NCBI RefSeq assembly: GCF_002368295.1
Contig: NZ_AP018248.1
Location: 1,522,477-1,586,476 of the forward strand
Direction: 5' to 3'
Origin: Tolypothrix tenuis PCC 7101
Lineage (GTDB): Bacteria > Cyanobacteriota > Cyanobacteriia > Cyanobacteriales > Nostocaceae
Length of the DNA stretch: 64,000 nt
A program made the position numbers and the translations under genes. The notes beneath the pieces are model-generated. The model searched no databases and had not been told where the DNA came from. It saw only the letters and a list, made by a program, of their open reading frames with translations. Of the stretch, positions 36,307 to 45,653 are shown piece by piece (the stretch's first letter is position 1; the number at the start of each line of letters is the position of its first letter).

Positions 36307-38184
36307 CTACTCTACAGTGACACTTTTTGCGAGGTTACGAGGTTGATCAACATCTAAACCACGACGGGCAGCGATATGATAAGCCAATAGTTGCAGGGGT
36401 ACTACGGAAACAAGGGGGGAAAGTAGTTCATCTACAGTTGGTACTGGTAATAAATCGTTGAAGATTTCGCCTGCTTCGCCATCTTTGACAGGAGTTACGC
36501 CAATTAAGCGAGAATCTCTGGCTTTGGCTTCTTGGGCGTTAGAAATTACTTTTTCGTAAACGCTACCAGGAACTGCGATCGCAACTACTGGTACTTTAGC
36601 ATCCAAAAGGGCGATGGGGCCGTGCTTCATTTCGCCGGCGGGATACCCTTCAGCATGAATATAGCTAATTTCTTTTAATTTCAAAGCACCTTCTAAAGCG
36701 ATGGGGAAGTTAATTCCTCTGCCTAAAAAGATGAAATCTTGGGTTTCGGCAAATTGATGAGCTAGTTGTTCTGTTAAACTTTCTTGAGTTTCTAAAGTGG
36801 CTTCAATTTCTTTAGGAATTTGTCGCAATCCCTCAATAATATCGGCAATTTTATCAGGGGAAATTGATTGACGATGAGCAGCTAAATCTAAGGCTAAAGC
36901 ATAAAATGCCATTAATTGAGCTACAAAGGTTTTTGTGGCTGCAACCCCTATTTCAATCCCTGCCAATGTATTAATAATATGGGGAACTAGATGACCTAAG
37001 CTGCTTTCTGGGCGATTAGTAATACCCAACAATCGCGCTTGATATTTAGCTTCTTTACCTTGGCGGCGTTCTTTTTCCATCGCTAAAGCTGCCAAAGTAT
37101 CCGCAGTTTCTCCTGATTGCGTAACACCAATAATTAATGTGTTAGCCATCAAAGGTGATGGTGCATAGCGATATTCCGAAGCATAATGTACTTGTGTAGA
37201 AATACCAGCTAATTGTTCTAGCAAATATTTTCCTACTAAAGCTGCGTGCCAACTAGTACCACAAGCCACAATTTGAATTTGTTCTATATCTGCATAGAAT
37301 GATTCAGGTAAACCTAAATTAATCGGTGACTGGCTAGATCTAGCCGCATTAGCATCATTATTAAAATAAGCTTCTAAACTAGCGCGTACCACTCCCGGTT
37401 GCTCATAAATTTCTTTGAGCATAAAGTGTTTGAATCCCTGCTTTTCTACCATCGTGGGATTCAAGTTCAGTAGTCGGGGTTGTTTTTTCAGCCTATCGCC
37501 AGCAAAATTATAAACTTCTACGCCTAGAGGTGTTAAACGGGCAATTTCGCCATTGTCTAATGGTAGTACAGCCCTGGTATAGGCAACGATCGCGGGCGTA
37601 TCGGAAGCGCAAAAGAACTCGCCTTGCCCAAAGCCAATTACTAAGGGTGCTTGTTGCCGAACTACAATCAATTCATCTGGATAGTCAGCAGAAATTACAG
37701 CCAGTGCAAATGCGCCTTCTAAGTGGCTAACTGCTTGACGCACTGCGTCTAATAAAGAAGAGGGAGATTTTTTGATAATTTCTGCAATCAGGTGGGGAAT
37801 GACTTCGGTATCTGTTTCCGAACGAAACTGATGTCCTTTCGATTTTAAGTCTTCTCGCAACTCCCGGTAATTTTCAATAATGCCATTTTGCACTACCGCC
37901 ACTCGCATTGCTGTGTCTAAGTGGGGATGAGCATTATACTCTTCTGGTTTACCATGAGTTGCCCAACGAGTATGACCAATACCAATTTGGGCAGGGGTTT
38001 CTAATTGTTCTAGTTTAGAACGTAAGTTATGCAGTTTACCCTTAGCCCGCACACATTGAACATCACCTTCCCAGATGGTAGCAATTCCAGCAGAATCATA
38101 CCCACGATACTCGAGTTTTTCTAGTCCAGCTAGTAGGATTTCTGTTGCTGCTTGGGTACCGATATAGCCAACAATTCCGCACAT
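36307..38184 (-). CDS. glmS: Glutamine-fructose-6-phosphate transaminase (isomerizing)
   Basis: 625 residues. The first step of UDP-N-acetylglucosamine synthesis: fructose-6-phosphate plus glutamine gives glucosamine-6-phosphate. Catalytic Cys2 is at the mature N-terminus (MCGIVGYIG), the glutaminase block HTRWATHGKP is intact, two SIS sugar-isomerase domains occupy the C-terminal half (CGTSWHAALVGKYLLEQLA, VTQSGETADTLAAL), and the chain ends with the family's DQPRNLAKSVTVE. Cytosolic. It follows psaC on the same strand, but a terminator-like hairpin lies between them. No ribozyme-type leader was seen. Confidence 0.98.
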   Translation of the reverse strand: MCGIVGYIGTQAATEILLAGLEKLEYRGYDSAGIATIWEGDVQCVRAKGKLHNLRSKLEQLETPAQIGIGHTRWATHGKPEEYNAHPHLDTAMRVAVVQNGIIENYRELREDLKSKGHQFRSETDTEVIPHLIAEIIKKSPSSLLDAVRQAVSHLEGAFALAVISADYPDELIVVRQQAPLVIGFGQGEFFCASDTPAIVAYTRAVLPLDNGEIARLTPLGVEVYNFAGDRLKKQPRLLNLNPTMVEKQGFKHFMLKEIYEQPGVVRASLEAYFNNDANAARSSQSPINLGLPESFYADIEQIQIVACGTSWHAALVGKYLLEQLAGISTQVHYASEYRYAPSPLMANTLIIGVTQSGETADTLAALAMEKERRQGKEAKYQARLLGITNRPESSLGHLVPHIINTLAGIEIGVAATKTFVAQLMAFYALALDLAAHRQSISPDKIADIIEGLRQIPKEIEATLETQESLTEQLAHQFAETQDFIFLGRGINFPIALEGALKLKEISYIHAEGYPAGEMKHGPIALLDAKVPVVAIAVPGSVYEKVISNAQEAKARDSRLIGVTPVKDGEAGEIFNDLLPVPTVDELLSPLVSVVPLQLLAYHIAARRGLDVDQPRNLAKSVTVE

Positions 38185-38257
38185 TTAGTTCACCATTCCC
38201 TGTTGAGGATGACTCCAACCTGTTTAAGTTGGTATCATAGATGTGACATTTTAGCAA

Positions 38258-38284
38258 AGAAAAAAGGAGCGTATTACTCCTTTT
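38258..38284 (-). terminator. Terminator after psaC
   Basis: On the minus strand AAAAGGAG, a 7-base loop and CTCCTTTT are followed by more T residues. It separates the psaC and glmS transcripts. Confidence 0.65.
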
Positions 38285-38313
38285 GATAGTCACTATTTTT
38301 AAAGAACGATACT

Positions 38314-38338
38314 GTAGGGTGGCAAGTTCCCACCCTAC
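38314..38338. repeat. GTAGGGTGG/CCACCCTAC inverted repeat
   Basis: A 9-bp perfect stem with a 7-base loop just after the psaC stop. It is a widely dispersed cyanobacterial repeat and may add to 3' end protection. Confidence 0.6.
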
Positions 38339-38413
38339 GTTGCTAAAGGTGCTTGCTAATTAAGACAATAGATTGCGAGCAAAATGAGAAATTAAAATGA
38401 ATTCCTCAAAAAC

Positions 38414-38659
38414 CTAGTAAGCTAGACCCATGCTGCGAGTAGTTTCAGCACCAAGGTAAACCCGGATGCTTAAAAAGTCTGTAGGACAAGCGGTTTCGCA
38501 ACGTTTGCATCCTACGCAGTCTTCTGTACGAGGAGAAGAGGCAATTTGAGCAGCTTTGCAGCCATCCCAAGGTACCATCTCTAATACGTCAGTAGGGCAA
38601 GCGCGGACACACTGAGTGCAGCCAATGCAGGTATCGTAGATTTTTACGGTATGAGACAT
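38414..38659 (-). CDS. psaC: Photosystem I subunit VII, iron-sulfur centre protein
   Basis: 81 residues starting at MSHTVKIYDTCIGC, the start used by psaC generally; a 17-residue upstream extension in the same frame is not used. Two CxxCxxCxxxCP motifs (CIGCTQCVRACP and CVGCKRCETACP) bind the [4Fe-4S] clusters FA and FB, the terminal electron acceptors of photosystem I on the stromal side. The C-terminus ETTRSMGLAY is standard. AAAGGAG lies upstream of the ATG. It is a single-gene transcript with a terminator before glmS. Confidence 0.99.
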   Translation of the reverse strand: MSHTVKIYDTCIGCTQCVRACPTDVLEMVPWDGCKAAQIASSPRTEDCVGCKRCETACPTDFLSIRVYLGAETTRSMGLAY

Positions 38660-39289
38660 TGAAAAAAGGCTCCTTTCGAGTGTTCTTCTCTGCGAAGGAA
38701 TTATAATCAAGGCATAGTTTACCGCAGTGGCTGAGGCTCCGTAATCAAAAGGCTACATAACTTTAAACAATGTAATAGGCTCCTAGGAAAAATTGCCTTT
38801 TTGATCGCGGTCTCTATCGCCTGTTCCCCCTAATAAATCAACCACATCATAGGCTGGAATCGGCTTTGCCGACTCCCAAGCAGCGCTCCGCCTTTGTGAA
38901 GATTTATGAATCAAAACTCAATCTATATTAAACAGCAAAGAGCAGGCAAGAAAGTCGCATATGGTACTTAGCAGGTTGAGCTTCAATGCAAAACACAACT
39001 GCAGCACTGACTAAGCGATCGCCTAGATTGATTTCGATGCCAATCATAGCATTTTGTCAATCATAATTTGAAGCGCGATCGCCGTTGAATCAAGAGTGTT
39101 TAAAATATGCGATCGCGCAGTTTATTTAGTAGCTTAAATAACCGATTAATTCGCGTAACTATGAGATGCGATCGCTAGATAGTAACTGTTAGGAAAATCA
39201 GCAAACTATTAATTATAATCTAAATCCGATAAGCTAGAAGAGGTTATTACGATACCATTTTTATAATGTAAATCACATCACATCAGCTT
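38660..39289. other. Divergent intergenic region rich in HIP1 sites
   Basis: Upstream DNA of psaC (leftward) and the DUF6464 gene (rightward). At least four GCGATCGC-type sites occur between about 39010 and 39175. No gene is visible. Confidence 0.5.
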
Positions 39290-39664
39290 ATGGAGCCAGA
39301 CTCTTTACCAACCGAGGTAATATTGACGCATCCGCGTCAGTACCTCGGTAGAACGCAGCTTGATTGGACACCGCAACCCGGAAACTATCTCGATTTTGAC
39401 GGTAAAACCTACGCAGTTTTAGAGCGCCGCCACAAATATCAATTAAAAGCGGGGCGCTACCGCTTGCATAATATAGCCCTTTATGTACAGTCTGCTCAAA
39501 GACCATCTGAGAAAAGTTTGGTACAGGGGCGATGGGTAATCGGCGATGCTACCTGTAGCTTCAATGCCCATTCAGAAATTGTACGTTGTGCAGTCAATCC
39601 CAGTGGCCCTTGTGATTCTTGCCGTTTTTACGAAAAAACCAAGGATGAAATTCCGACTACATAA
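39290..39664 (+). CDS. DUF6464-family protein
   Basis: 124 residues, cytosolic. The opening (PTEVILTHPRQYLGRTQLDWTPQPGNYLDFDGKTYAVLERRHKYQLKAGRYRLHNIALYVQ) and the closing CAVNPSGPCDSCRFYE with a CxxC pair are those of the cyanobacteria-restricted DUF6464 family. The Cys cluster may bind metal. Function unknown. It is convergent with fmt, with only eight bases between stop codons. Confidence 0.8.
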   Translation: MEPDSLPTEVILTHPRQYLGRTQLDWTPQPGNYLDFDGKTYAVLERRHKYQLKAGRYRLHNIALYVQSAQRPSEKSLVQGRWVIGDATCSFNAHSEIVRCAVNPSGPCDSCRFYEKTKDEIPTT

Positions 39665-39672
39665 TTTATCTC

Positions 39673-40674
39673 TTAGCCATTTGCAAACACTTCTCCTACA
39701 GTTAAGCGGGTACCATTAACGAAATCCCATCCCGATTGAGGACGTTTCCCAGCTAACTGAACCTCTCGTAGCAACAACATACCTTCGCCAGTTTGGACAA
39801 TAGCGCCAATTCCCTTGGTAATGCTTACCACTTCTCCCGGGCTACCAGATAAAGTTGACAAATCCGGCAATTTATCAAGTATTTTCGTTAATTCTGGTGG
39901 TAGCTGATAGCTATAGGCACAACCAAGGGGAACGGTAGCAGTAATTTTCATAACTTGATTGCGGAAGCTAGCTGTGCAGTTAGGATAAAAGCCTCGAATT
40001 TGATTATGTAATTGCAGAGCGCTCTTAGACCAATCCAATCCATAATCTGGTTTTTGAATTAACGGTGCATAAGTCGCAGCACTATCATCTTGAGGAATCG
40101 GGGTAAGTTCTTGCTGTTTGAGTTTGAATAGGGTTTCCACTAATAAGTCAGCACCAATGGTCGCCAGCCTCTGGGCTAAATTATCGGTATTATCCAGTAA
40201 CTCAATAGGTGTAGTGCCCTTGAGCAGCATGGCCCCTGTATCCATACCCGCATCCATCAACATCGTTGTAATCCCCGTTTCTAGCTCGCCATTATACAAG
40301 CACCACTGAATGGGAGCCGCACCCCGATACTGTGGCAAAATTGAGCCATGAACATTAATACAACCCAACTTAGGCATATCTAAGATTGTTTGGGACAATA
40401 TTTGCCCGTAAGCTACAACCACAAATGCATCTGCACCTGATTCTTTGAGTTTAGTTAAGGTTGCAGTATGCTTTTTGAGCCTCTGGGGTTGCCATACTGG
40501 AATATTAAAAGCAGTAGCAAGGGTTTTGATCGGAGAAGGTGTTAGTTTATTCCCTCTTTCTCGGCGTTTATCTGGTTGGGTAACCACTGCCAAAACCTCA
40601 ATTTCTGGGTGATGCAGCAATTTTTCTAAAGTAGGAACAGCAAATTGAGGAGTACCAAAAAATACGATTTTCAT
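39673..40674 (-). CDS. fmt: Methionyl-tRNA formyltransferase
   Basis: 333 residues. It formylates the initiator Met-tRNA with 10-formyl-tetrahydrofolate. The N-terminal MKIVFFGTPQFAVPTLEKL and the catalytic block GCINVHGSILPQYRGAAPIQW (Asn, His of the formyltransferase site) with GITTMLMDAGMDTGAMLL are all present, followed by the C-terminal tRNA-binding domain ending GTRLTVGEVFANG. The length matches the family. Cytosolic housekeeping gene. Confidence 0.98.
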   Translation of the reverse strand: MKIVFFGTPQFAVPTLEKLLHHPEIEVLAVVTQPDKRRERGNKLTPSPIKTLATAFNIPVWQPQRLKKHTATLTKLKESGADAFVVVAYGQILSQTILDMPKLGCINVHGSILPQYRGAAPIQWCLYNGELETGITTMLMDAGMDTGAMLLKGTTPIELLDNTDNLAQRLATIGADLLVETLFKLKQQELTPIPQDDSAATYAPLIQKPDYGLDWSKSALQLHNQIRGFYPNCTASFRNQVMKITATVPLGCAYSYQLPPELTKILDKLPDLSTLSGSPGEVVSITKGIGAIVQTGEGMLLLREVQLAGKRPQSGWDFVNGTRLTVGEVFANG

Positions 40675-41674
40675 CTGGGTTAATAGTTAAGGATCAAGAA
40701 GCACAGAGACACAACTAATCGCGTCTTTACTCAAGAGTCAAGCGTAACAGCCCAGTAAAACTGAGACTATGGATACTTGACCTTGAATATTTGACTTTTA
40801 CACCATAAACTTTTAACAAATTAAGTTTTTTGGTGCTAAAGTGTTTTGATATTGGTGAAATTCAAGGTTCCTTGATAGACTTATAATTAAGTTTATGTTA
40901 GGTAGCAACTAGGCTAGTAATAACAGCTTTTGCTCTAGCAAACTTAGTTTTTTGGCGATGTCTGACGACAATTCCTGAGGATTTTAAATCGCGGAAGGAA
41001 AACCACTGCATCGCTACCATACCACCGTGCATCTACAAGAGTAGTTTCGTTTCTTTGTGTTTCCTTGACGTTAGCTGTAGGTGTATTTACATCGCTAAAA
41101 TGTCACTGTCTTCTCACAATTAATGTAGAGCAGATGACAAAACTACGATCTTGAGTAGATACTAGTAGTGGTTTTTGAGTAGTCAATATGTTGCGCGTCA
41201 GCTTTGCTAGCTTTTCAACTAACGCCTCAAATTCCCCTAGATTCGGCTTCTGCGCTGTTGTCGCAGGTTATATATAAGGAAGCAGCTTATCGGTTAGCTA
41301 TCCTCAAAAAAAGTCCTGACAGCCCGGTTATTTAAATCTTGGCTGTAGTTATTATCTGTCTGAATTTGCGTTTAATACCTATATGCCCATGCCCCTCGGT
41401 ACGGTTATGGTATTAGATGCTGAATACTGAATAGTTTATTTGGTGCCTTATATTGCTTGGTTAATCTGCATTACTACTGTAATAGCAGATAACAGTATAC
41501 TAGGAAAACAAGGAGTTAAATATGATACTTAAAATTTGTAAAGCAGTCATAAATTTGAACAAATTATCTCGTTAAAGTATTTAGTTTCTTGTTATACCTA
41601 TATTCATAGCCTAATTCATTGCTGCATAGGCTTGCTCCCCACACAGCAACTGCCACCCCCTAGAGAGTCAACAC
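40675..41674. other. 1-kb intergenic region, one tiny ORF possible
   Basis: Mostly unique AT-rich DNA upstream of fmt and of the gene at 41675. The only point of interest is the 17-codon ORF at 41522, which has a very good ribosome site. Confidence 0.4.
41522..41575 (+). CDS. Possible 17-residue leader peptide
   Basis: AAGGAG followed six bases later by ATG opens a short frame (MILKICKAVINLNKLSR) that ends 99 bases before the next gene. The ribosome site is stronger than that of most genes here. It could be a leader or small membrane-active peptide (hydrophobic centre, basic ends) or chance. Confidence 0.3.
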   Translation: MILKICKAVINLNKLSR

Positions 41675-42991
41675 ATGCTTAAACCTCTTTTGCTGTCAGG
41701 ATGGTTCCGCGTGCAACCATTTGTTAAATATGCTGTCGTTGCGATACTGATTGCACCTCTCGTGGCAGCATCAGGTCACTCTACCTCAGCTAAACAATCA
41801 GAAGTAGCAAATAGCACTCCTGATATAGAAAAACCGAGTTCAGCACCAGTAGAAATAGCTACTGCTAATGAACCTAATGTAACTGAATTATTAAAAGCAA
41901 CTGCAATTGATTCCTTGACAGGAGAATCTGACTCTCAGCCACAAGCAATGGCTACTGTTGGGGAACCACAATTATTACCATCAGAAGCAATTGACCCTTC
42001 GGCAGTAGCAGCAAATTCTCACTCTGTACCTAGCAGCAATGTACCTGTGAGCGATCCATTATCAAAAGTGGAACTCGCGCCATCCACAAAGCTGAATTCT
42101 AGTCAATTAAATTTATTGAAAAAATTAAAAGACTCGAAAATTCAATCTTTGACAGCAGGTAATTCTCAGATACAAGAGTTAAAGATTGCTCAAGCTTTGA
42201 CAGCAACTCAACCGCTTCCTAGAGATGCACAGCCAAACTTTGCAACGGAAGTTCCTGTTTCTGAACAACCAGGGCCAGAGCAAGCAGCACAAGCAGATCC
42301 TATAGGTAGTCCTCATCCAATTCCTTGGAAATGGATCACAGCTACTCAAGAAGCTTTTAGTTCTCAAGGTCGTTCCGGAGTCCGTTACTACCGCAGTGTA
42401 CCTGTAGTTTCTCCGGATGGTAAGTATGTGGTTTATAGTAGAGTGCGCCTAGAAGTACAACCCCAAATGTACAATAGCCGCGTTACTAGCGTTTTGTTTG
42501 TTGAAGATGTTCAAACCAAGAAGTTACGGGTGATTGCTTCAACTTCTGTACTTAACGATCCGCTATTAGCAACAAAAGCCCAATCTCCAGAAGCAATACA
42601 GCCAAATGGCACAATTGGTGTATTAGTTCCTGTGAGTTGGTCAGAAAAAGGCGATCGCTTCTTAGCTCGTCGCTTTGAAGGTATATTCAATACAGCAGAT
42701 TCTACAGATCGTGCAGTGATTTGGGATCGACAAAATAATCTTGCTAACACTGTATCTCCAGCACAAGCAGAAGACGAGCATGAAAAGATTGCAGTGTTAT
42801 TAGGCTGGAGTAAGAGCCAACCAGATCACGTGCTATTTAGAGCTGGCGAACTAGGCGAAGAAGACTGGCCTTTAGTGAAAGTAGCAAGTGATGGTAAAAC
42901 TGTAACTACAAATACAGATACAGATCAGCCTATTACTTTCGGTCAAAAGCTAACAGAAGTTTGGGCAGGCCCACAAGTCGCTTATCGATAG
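41675..42991 (+). CDS. Exported protein of unknown function
   Basis: 438 residues. The N-terminus has a signal peptide or anchor (about 15-35: VKYAVVAILIAPLVAAS). A low-complexity Ser/Pro/Ala-rich region extends to about 200. The C-terminal half begins with RSGVRYYRSVPVVSPDGKYVVYSRVRLEVQP, which resembles one TolB/PD40-type propeller blade, followed by VTSVLFVEDVQTKKLRVIAS and VLVPVSWSEKGDRFLARRFEG, a second blade-like unit. The family is not recognised. It is a single gene with a clear terminator. Confidence 0.7.
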   Translation: MLKPLLLSGWFRVQPFVKYAVVAILIAPLVAASGHSTSAKQSEVANSTPDIEKPSSAPVEIATANEPNVTELLKATAIDSLTGESDSQPQAMATVGEPQLLPSEAIDPSAVAANSHSVPSSNVPVSDPLSKVELAPSTKLNSSQLNLLKKLKDSKIQSLTAGNSQIQELKIAQALTATQPLPRDAQPNFATEVPVSEQPGPEQAAQADPIGSPHPIPWKWITATQEAFSSQGRSGVRYYRSVPVVSPDGKYVVYSRVRLEVQPQMYNSRVTSVLFVEDVQTKKLRVIASTSVLNDPLLATKAQSPEAIQPNGTIGVLVPVSWSEKGDRFLARRFEGIFNTADSTDRAVIWDRQNNLANTVSPAQAEDEHEKIAVLLGWSKSQPDHVLFRAGELGEEDWPLVKVASDGKTVTTNTDTDQPITFGQKLTEVWAGPQVAYR

Positions 42992-43017
42992 TTCAATTTA
43001 TATAACATTCTATTGAT

Positions 43018-43051
43018 CCCGTTGTTGCTGAGTTGACAACGGGAATTTTTT
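43018..43051 (+). terminator. Rho-independent terminator
   Basis: CCCGTTGT pairs with ACAACGGG across a 10-base loop, followed by a run of T. It lies 26 bases after the stop of the exported protein gene. Confidence 0.85.
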
Positions 43052-43519
43052 TCAATACTCGGAATAGCTAATGTTCACGGATAGATAACCTTAAGCTTTA
43101 TTCGTTACAACTATAGAGTTTTTGATGGTGATTACCTTGATATCGGAAATTTTTTGAGCTAATAGGTATTCCTCACAAGTTCCTCAAATTTTGTCTTTAT
43201 AACAAATCAGTAAGATGAGAATCAGAAGTTAAAAACTCTTGTAACTACTGATATTCATCATTTTAGATCGTGCCAACTTGTCATCAAACCAATACCCAAC
43301 TCTGATGCAAGACTTCTTGTTCTCACTCTCTCGAAACTAAGACGATGGTAGTGGTGTTAGACAAGTCTGAAGATAACCCTGATGAAGTGTTGCCTATCCA
43401 ATTGTTGCGAGTTGAGTTCAATCAATTACTAATTAATAAATCCCTGCCCTACAGGAAAACCTAACAGCGCACAGTGCTACGTAATTTCTCATAAAGAAAC
43501 TCAAGCCCCTATTATTGTT
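43052..43519. other. Intergenic region, no secure gene
   Basis: A 39-codon ORF at 43345-43464 starts with ATG but has no ribosome site or recognisable sequence. Nothing else was seen. Confidence 0.4.
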
Positions 43520-43744
43520 ATGAACCACTACACATTTCACGATGAAGCTACCTTAGCAGAACAAGCAGAATCATGGGGAAGAAAGGCAGTTAATTTGAAA
43601 CTGATTCCTTCTTTTGTTGTTCGTCACTATGCTGATAGCCCGGTATTCTATATTCCAAGTGAAGAAGATTCAATCGGTTTGACAGCACCAGAAGCATACC
43701 TAAAATTTAAAAGATTAGTTGAGGCTTCTTTATCGAAGCTATAA
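43520..43744 (+). CDS. Small conserved-looking protein, unknown function
   Basis: 74 residues, soluble: MNHYTFHDEATLAEQAESWGRKAVNLKLIPSFVVRHYADSPVFYIPSEEDSIGLTAPEAYLKFKRLVEASLSKL in outline, with a helical N-terminus, a mixed centre and an amphipathic C-terminal helix. A well-formed small domain by composition, but I recognise no family. It is followed by a long palindrome that could end its transcript. Confidence 0.55.
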   Translation: MNHYTFHDEATLAEQAESWGRKAVNLKLIPSFVVRHYADSPVFYIPSEEDSIGLTAPEAYLKFKRLVEASLSKL

Positions 43745-43837
43745 CTCCAGTTGTGTTGGAAGCAAAATTGCGATCGCAGGCAGGGATTTGTCGAATTCCT
43801 AGATTTCAGCTATATTAGTGTTCCCTTAAGTGTAAGT

Positions 43838-43869
43838 TATGGTTCCCAAGCTAGAGCTTGGGAACCATA
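43838..43869. terminator. 15-bp hairpin downstream of the small gene
   Basis: TATGGTTCCCAAGCT and its perfect reverse complement are separated by two bases and followed by GTTTTA. It may be a terminator or a dispersed palindrome. Confidence 0.5.
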
Positions 43870-44031
43870 GTTTTATGAGTGAAGCCAAGAGCGATCAATA
43901 ATTCTTAATATAGGCTGTGTCATATATTTGTATTGCTGCTGATGTACTTCAGCGAATTTTATCTGAGTTATATAACGCCCCACAGAGGCGCAGAGAAAAG
44001 AGTTTATGGTGAAAATCGCTAATTTATTCCC

Positions 44032-44061
44032 AAAAAAAGAGGCAGATAATTGATCTGCCTC
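44032..44061 (-). terminator. Terminator of the Glu/Leu-type dehydrogenase gene
   Basis: On the minus strand GAGGCAGAT, a 5-base loop, ATCTGCCTC and then seven T residues, 24 bases after the stop codon. Confidence 0.85.
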
Positions 44062-44084
44062 AGAACACTATCAGGGATAAAAAT

Positions 44085-45374
44085 TTATGGATAAAGACCT
44101 CTGTCAGTTAGTGCTTGCGCTACACGACCAACACCCAAGGTATAAGCTGCTAACCTTAGAGGAATTTGCCGCAACTTCGATTGTTGAATTACTTGATGGT
44201 AAGCTTGCACCATCAAATGTTCCATTTCGCGGTTAACTCTTTCCTCATCCCAAAATACGTAAGAAAGACCTTGTACCCATTCCAAATAACTCACGACAAC
44301 ACCACCAGCGTTCGCCAAAATATCAGGTAGGACGATCGCACCTCGCGCCTCTAAAGCCCGGTTTGCTTCTAGAGTGACTGGGCCGTTAGCCGCCTCTGCA
44401 ATAATCTGGGCTTTGATTTGGTTCACATTCTCTTCGGTGATTTGATTTTCCAAAGCTGCGGGAATCAACACATCGCAAGGTAAGGTAAGCAAATCTGCAT
44501 TGTTAATTGCGATCGCATCTGGAAAACCCACAACACTGCGATGATTTCTACTGGCGTAGGCTTTCACTGCGGGAATATCTAAGCCAGCTTCCGAATATAT
44601 TCCCCCACCACTGGTAGAGACAGCAATAATTTTTGATCCGGCTTGGTGTAGTAATTCAGCGGCGGCAATACCTACATTACCAAAACCCTGAATAACTACT
44701 CGCACTCCGTCTAAGGATCTACCTTGATCGGCTAAAGCTTCGCGGACAATAATCATCGCACCCCGTCCCGTAGCCATTTCCCGCCCTCTGGAACCACCTA
44801 CAGAAATTGGCTTACCAGTAACAACGCCAGGAACAGCATGACCCACATTTACAGAATATGTGTCCATCATCCAAGCCATCTCACGGGCAGAAGTTCCCAT
44901 ATCTGGCGCGGGAATGTCTACAGATGGGCCGATATCTTTAATTAATTCGCTGGTGTAACGTCGGGTAATTCGTTCTAATTCGCTAGCACTGTACTGTTTT
45001 GGATCGATCGCAATTCCTCCCTTAGCACCACCGTAGGGAATTCCTAATAACGCACATTTCCAAGTCATCAGCATTGCTAAAGCAGACACTTCTCTTAGTG
45101 TCACCGCCGGATGGTAACGAATACCACCTTTATATGGCCCTAAAATATCGGAGTGTTGTACCCGATGTCCTGCAAAGACGCGAATTTCGCCGTTATCTAG
45201 TTTTACCGGAATGGACACTGTCACTACTTTGCGTGGGTGGCTAAGAATTTCTAAGACTCCTTGGTCTAGTTTTAATTCTTTAGCTGCTGCTTCTAAATAG
45301 CTACAAGCTTGATCGAATGGACAAATATACGCTGGAGAGGCAGGTTCCAGCGGCAGCGTAGGTGTTGCAATCAT
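44085..45374 (-). CDS. Glu/Leu/Phe/Val family dehydrogenase
   Basis: 429 residues from the ATG at 45374, selected because GGGAGAA is placed eight bases before it; a TTG at 45389 is within that ribosome site. NAD(P)-dependent oxidative deamination of an amino acid or the reverse amination. The catalytic lysines are in YKGGIRYHP and GIPYGGAKGGI, the active Asp in DIPAPDMGT, and the Rossmann motif in VVIQGFGNVGIAAAELLHQAG. It is most like glutamate dehydrogenase (GdhA type) by length and by PDMGTSAREMAWMMD, but substrate choice is not certain. Cytosolic; single transcript with its own terminator. Confidence 0.93.
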   Translation of the reverse strand: MIATPTLPLEPASPAYICPFDQACSYLEAAAKELKLDQGVLEILSHPRKVVTVSIPVKLDNGEIRVFAGHRVQHSDILGPYKGGIRYHPAVTLREVSALAMLMTWKCALLGIPYGGAKGGIAIDPKQYSASELERITRRYTSELIKDIGPSVDIPAPDMGTSAREMAWMMDTYSVNVGHAVPGVVTGKPISVGGSRGREMATGRGAMIIVREALADQGRSLDGVRVVIQGFGNVGIAAAELLHQAGSKIIAVSTSGGGIYSEAGLDIPAVKAYASRNHRSVVGFPDAIAINNADLLTLPCDVLIPAALENQITEENVNQIKAQIIAEAANGPVTLEANRALEARGAIVLPDILANAGGVVVSYLEWVQGLSYVFWDEERVNREMEHLMVQAYHQVIQQSKLRQIPLRLAAYTLGVGRVAQALTDRGLYP

Positions 45375-45427
45375 AAAATTTTCTCCCAATCGCGGTATCT
45401 TTGCGAACCGGAATATATATATGTCTG

Positions 45428-45503
45428 GGGGGAAAGGTTAAAGGGTAAAGGGTAAAGGGTAAAGGATTTTTCTTTCCCTTTTGCCTTTAACCGACCAGTA
45501 TTG
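45428..45503 (-). repeat. Partial copy of the 19-bp-TIR element with AAAGGGT heptamers
   Basis: It ends in CCTTTAACCGACCAGTATTG-like sequence, matching the terminus of the element at 5785 with three changes, and is joined to three AAAGGGT heptamers. The other terminus is missing. Confidence 0.6.
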
Positions 45504-45594
45504 ATATATGCCTAGCTTATCCTTTCTGATCAAGAAATTAGAAATTTTGTAGTTTTTGTTACAATTTTATTTGAGTTTTATGCAGTAAAAGCCA

Positions 45595-45626
45595 AAGGAA
45601 CACAGAATCAATAATCTGTGTTCCTT
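45595..45626 (-). terminator. Terminator of the carotenoid oxygenase gene
   Basis: AAGGAACACAGA pairs with TCTGTGTTCCTT around an 8-base loop, 28 bases after the stop on the minus strand. Confidence 0.65.
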
Positions 45627-45653
45627 GGTAATGAGGCGATCGCTATTCTTGAA

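Noticed and set aside
43345..43464. A 39-codon ORF starting MVVVLDKSEDN
   Set aside because: It has an ATG but no ribosome site, recognisable family or conservation evidence; kept only as a note.
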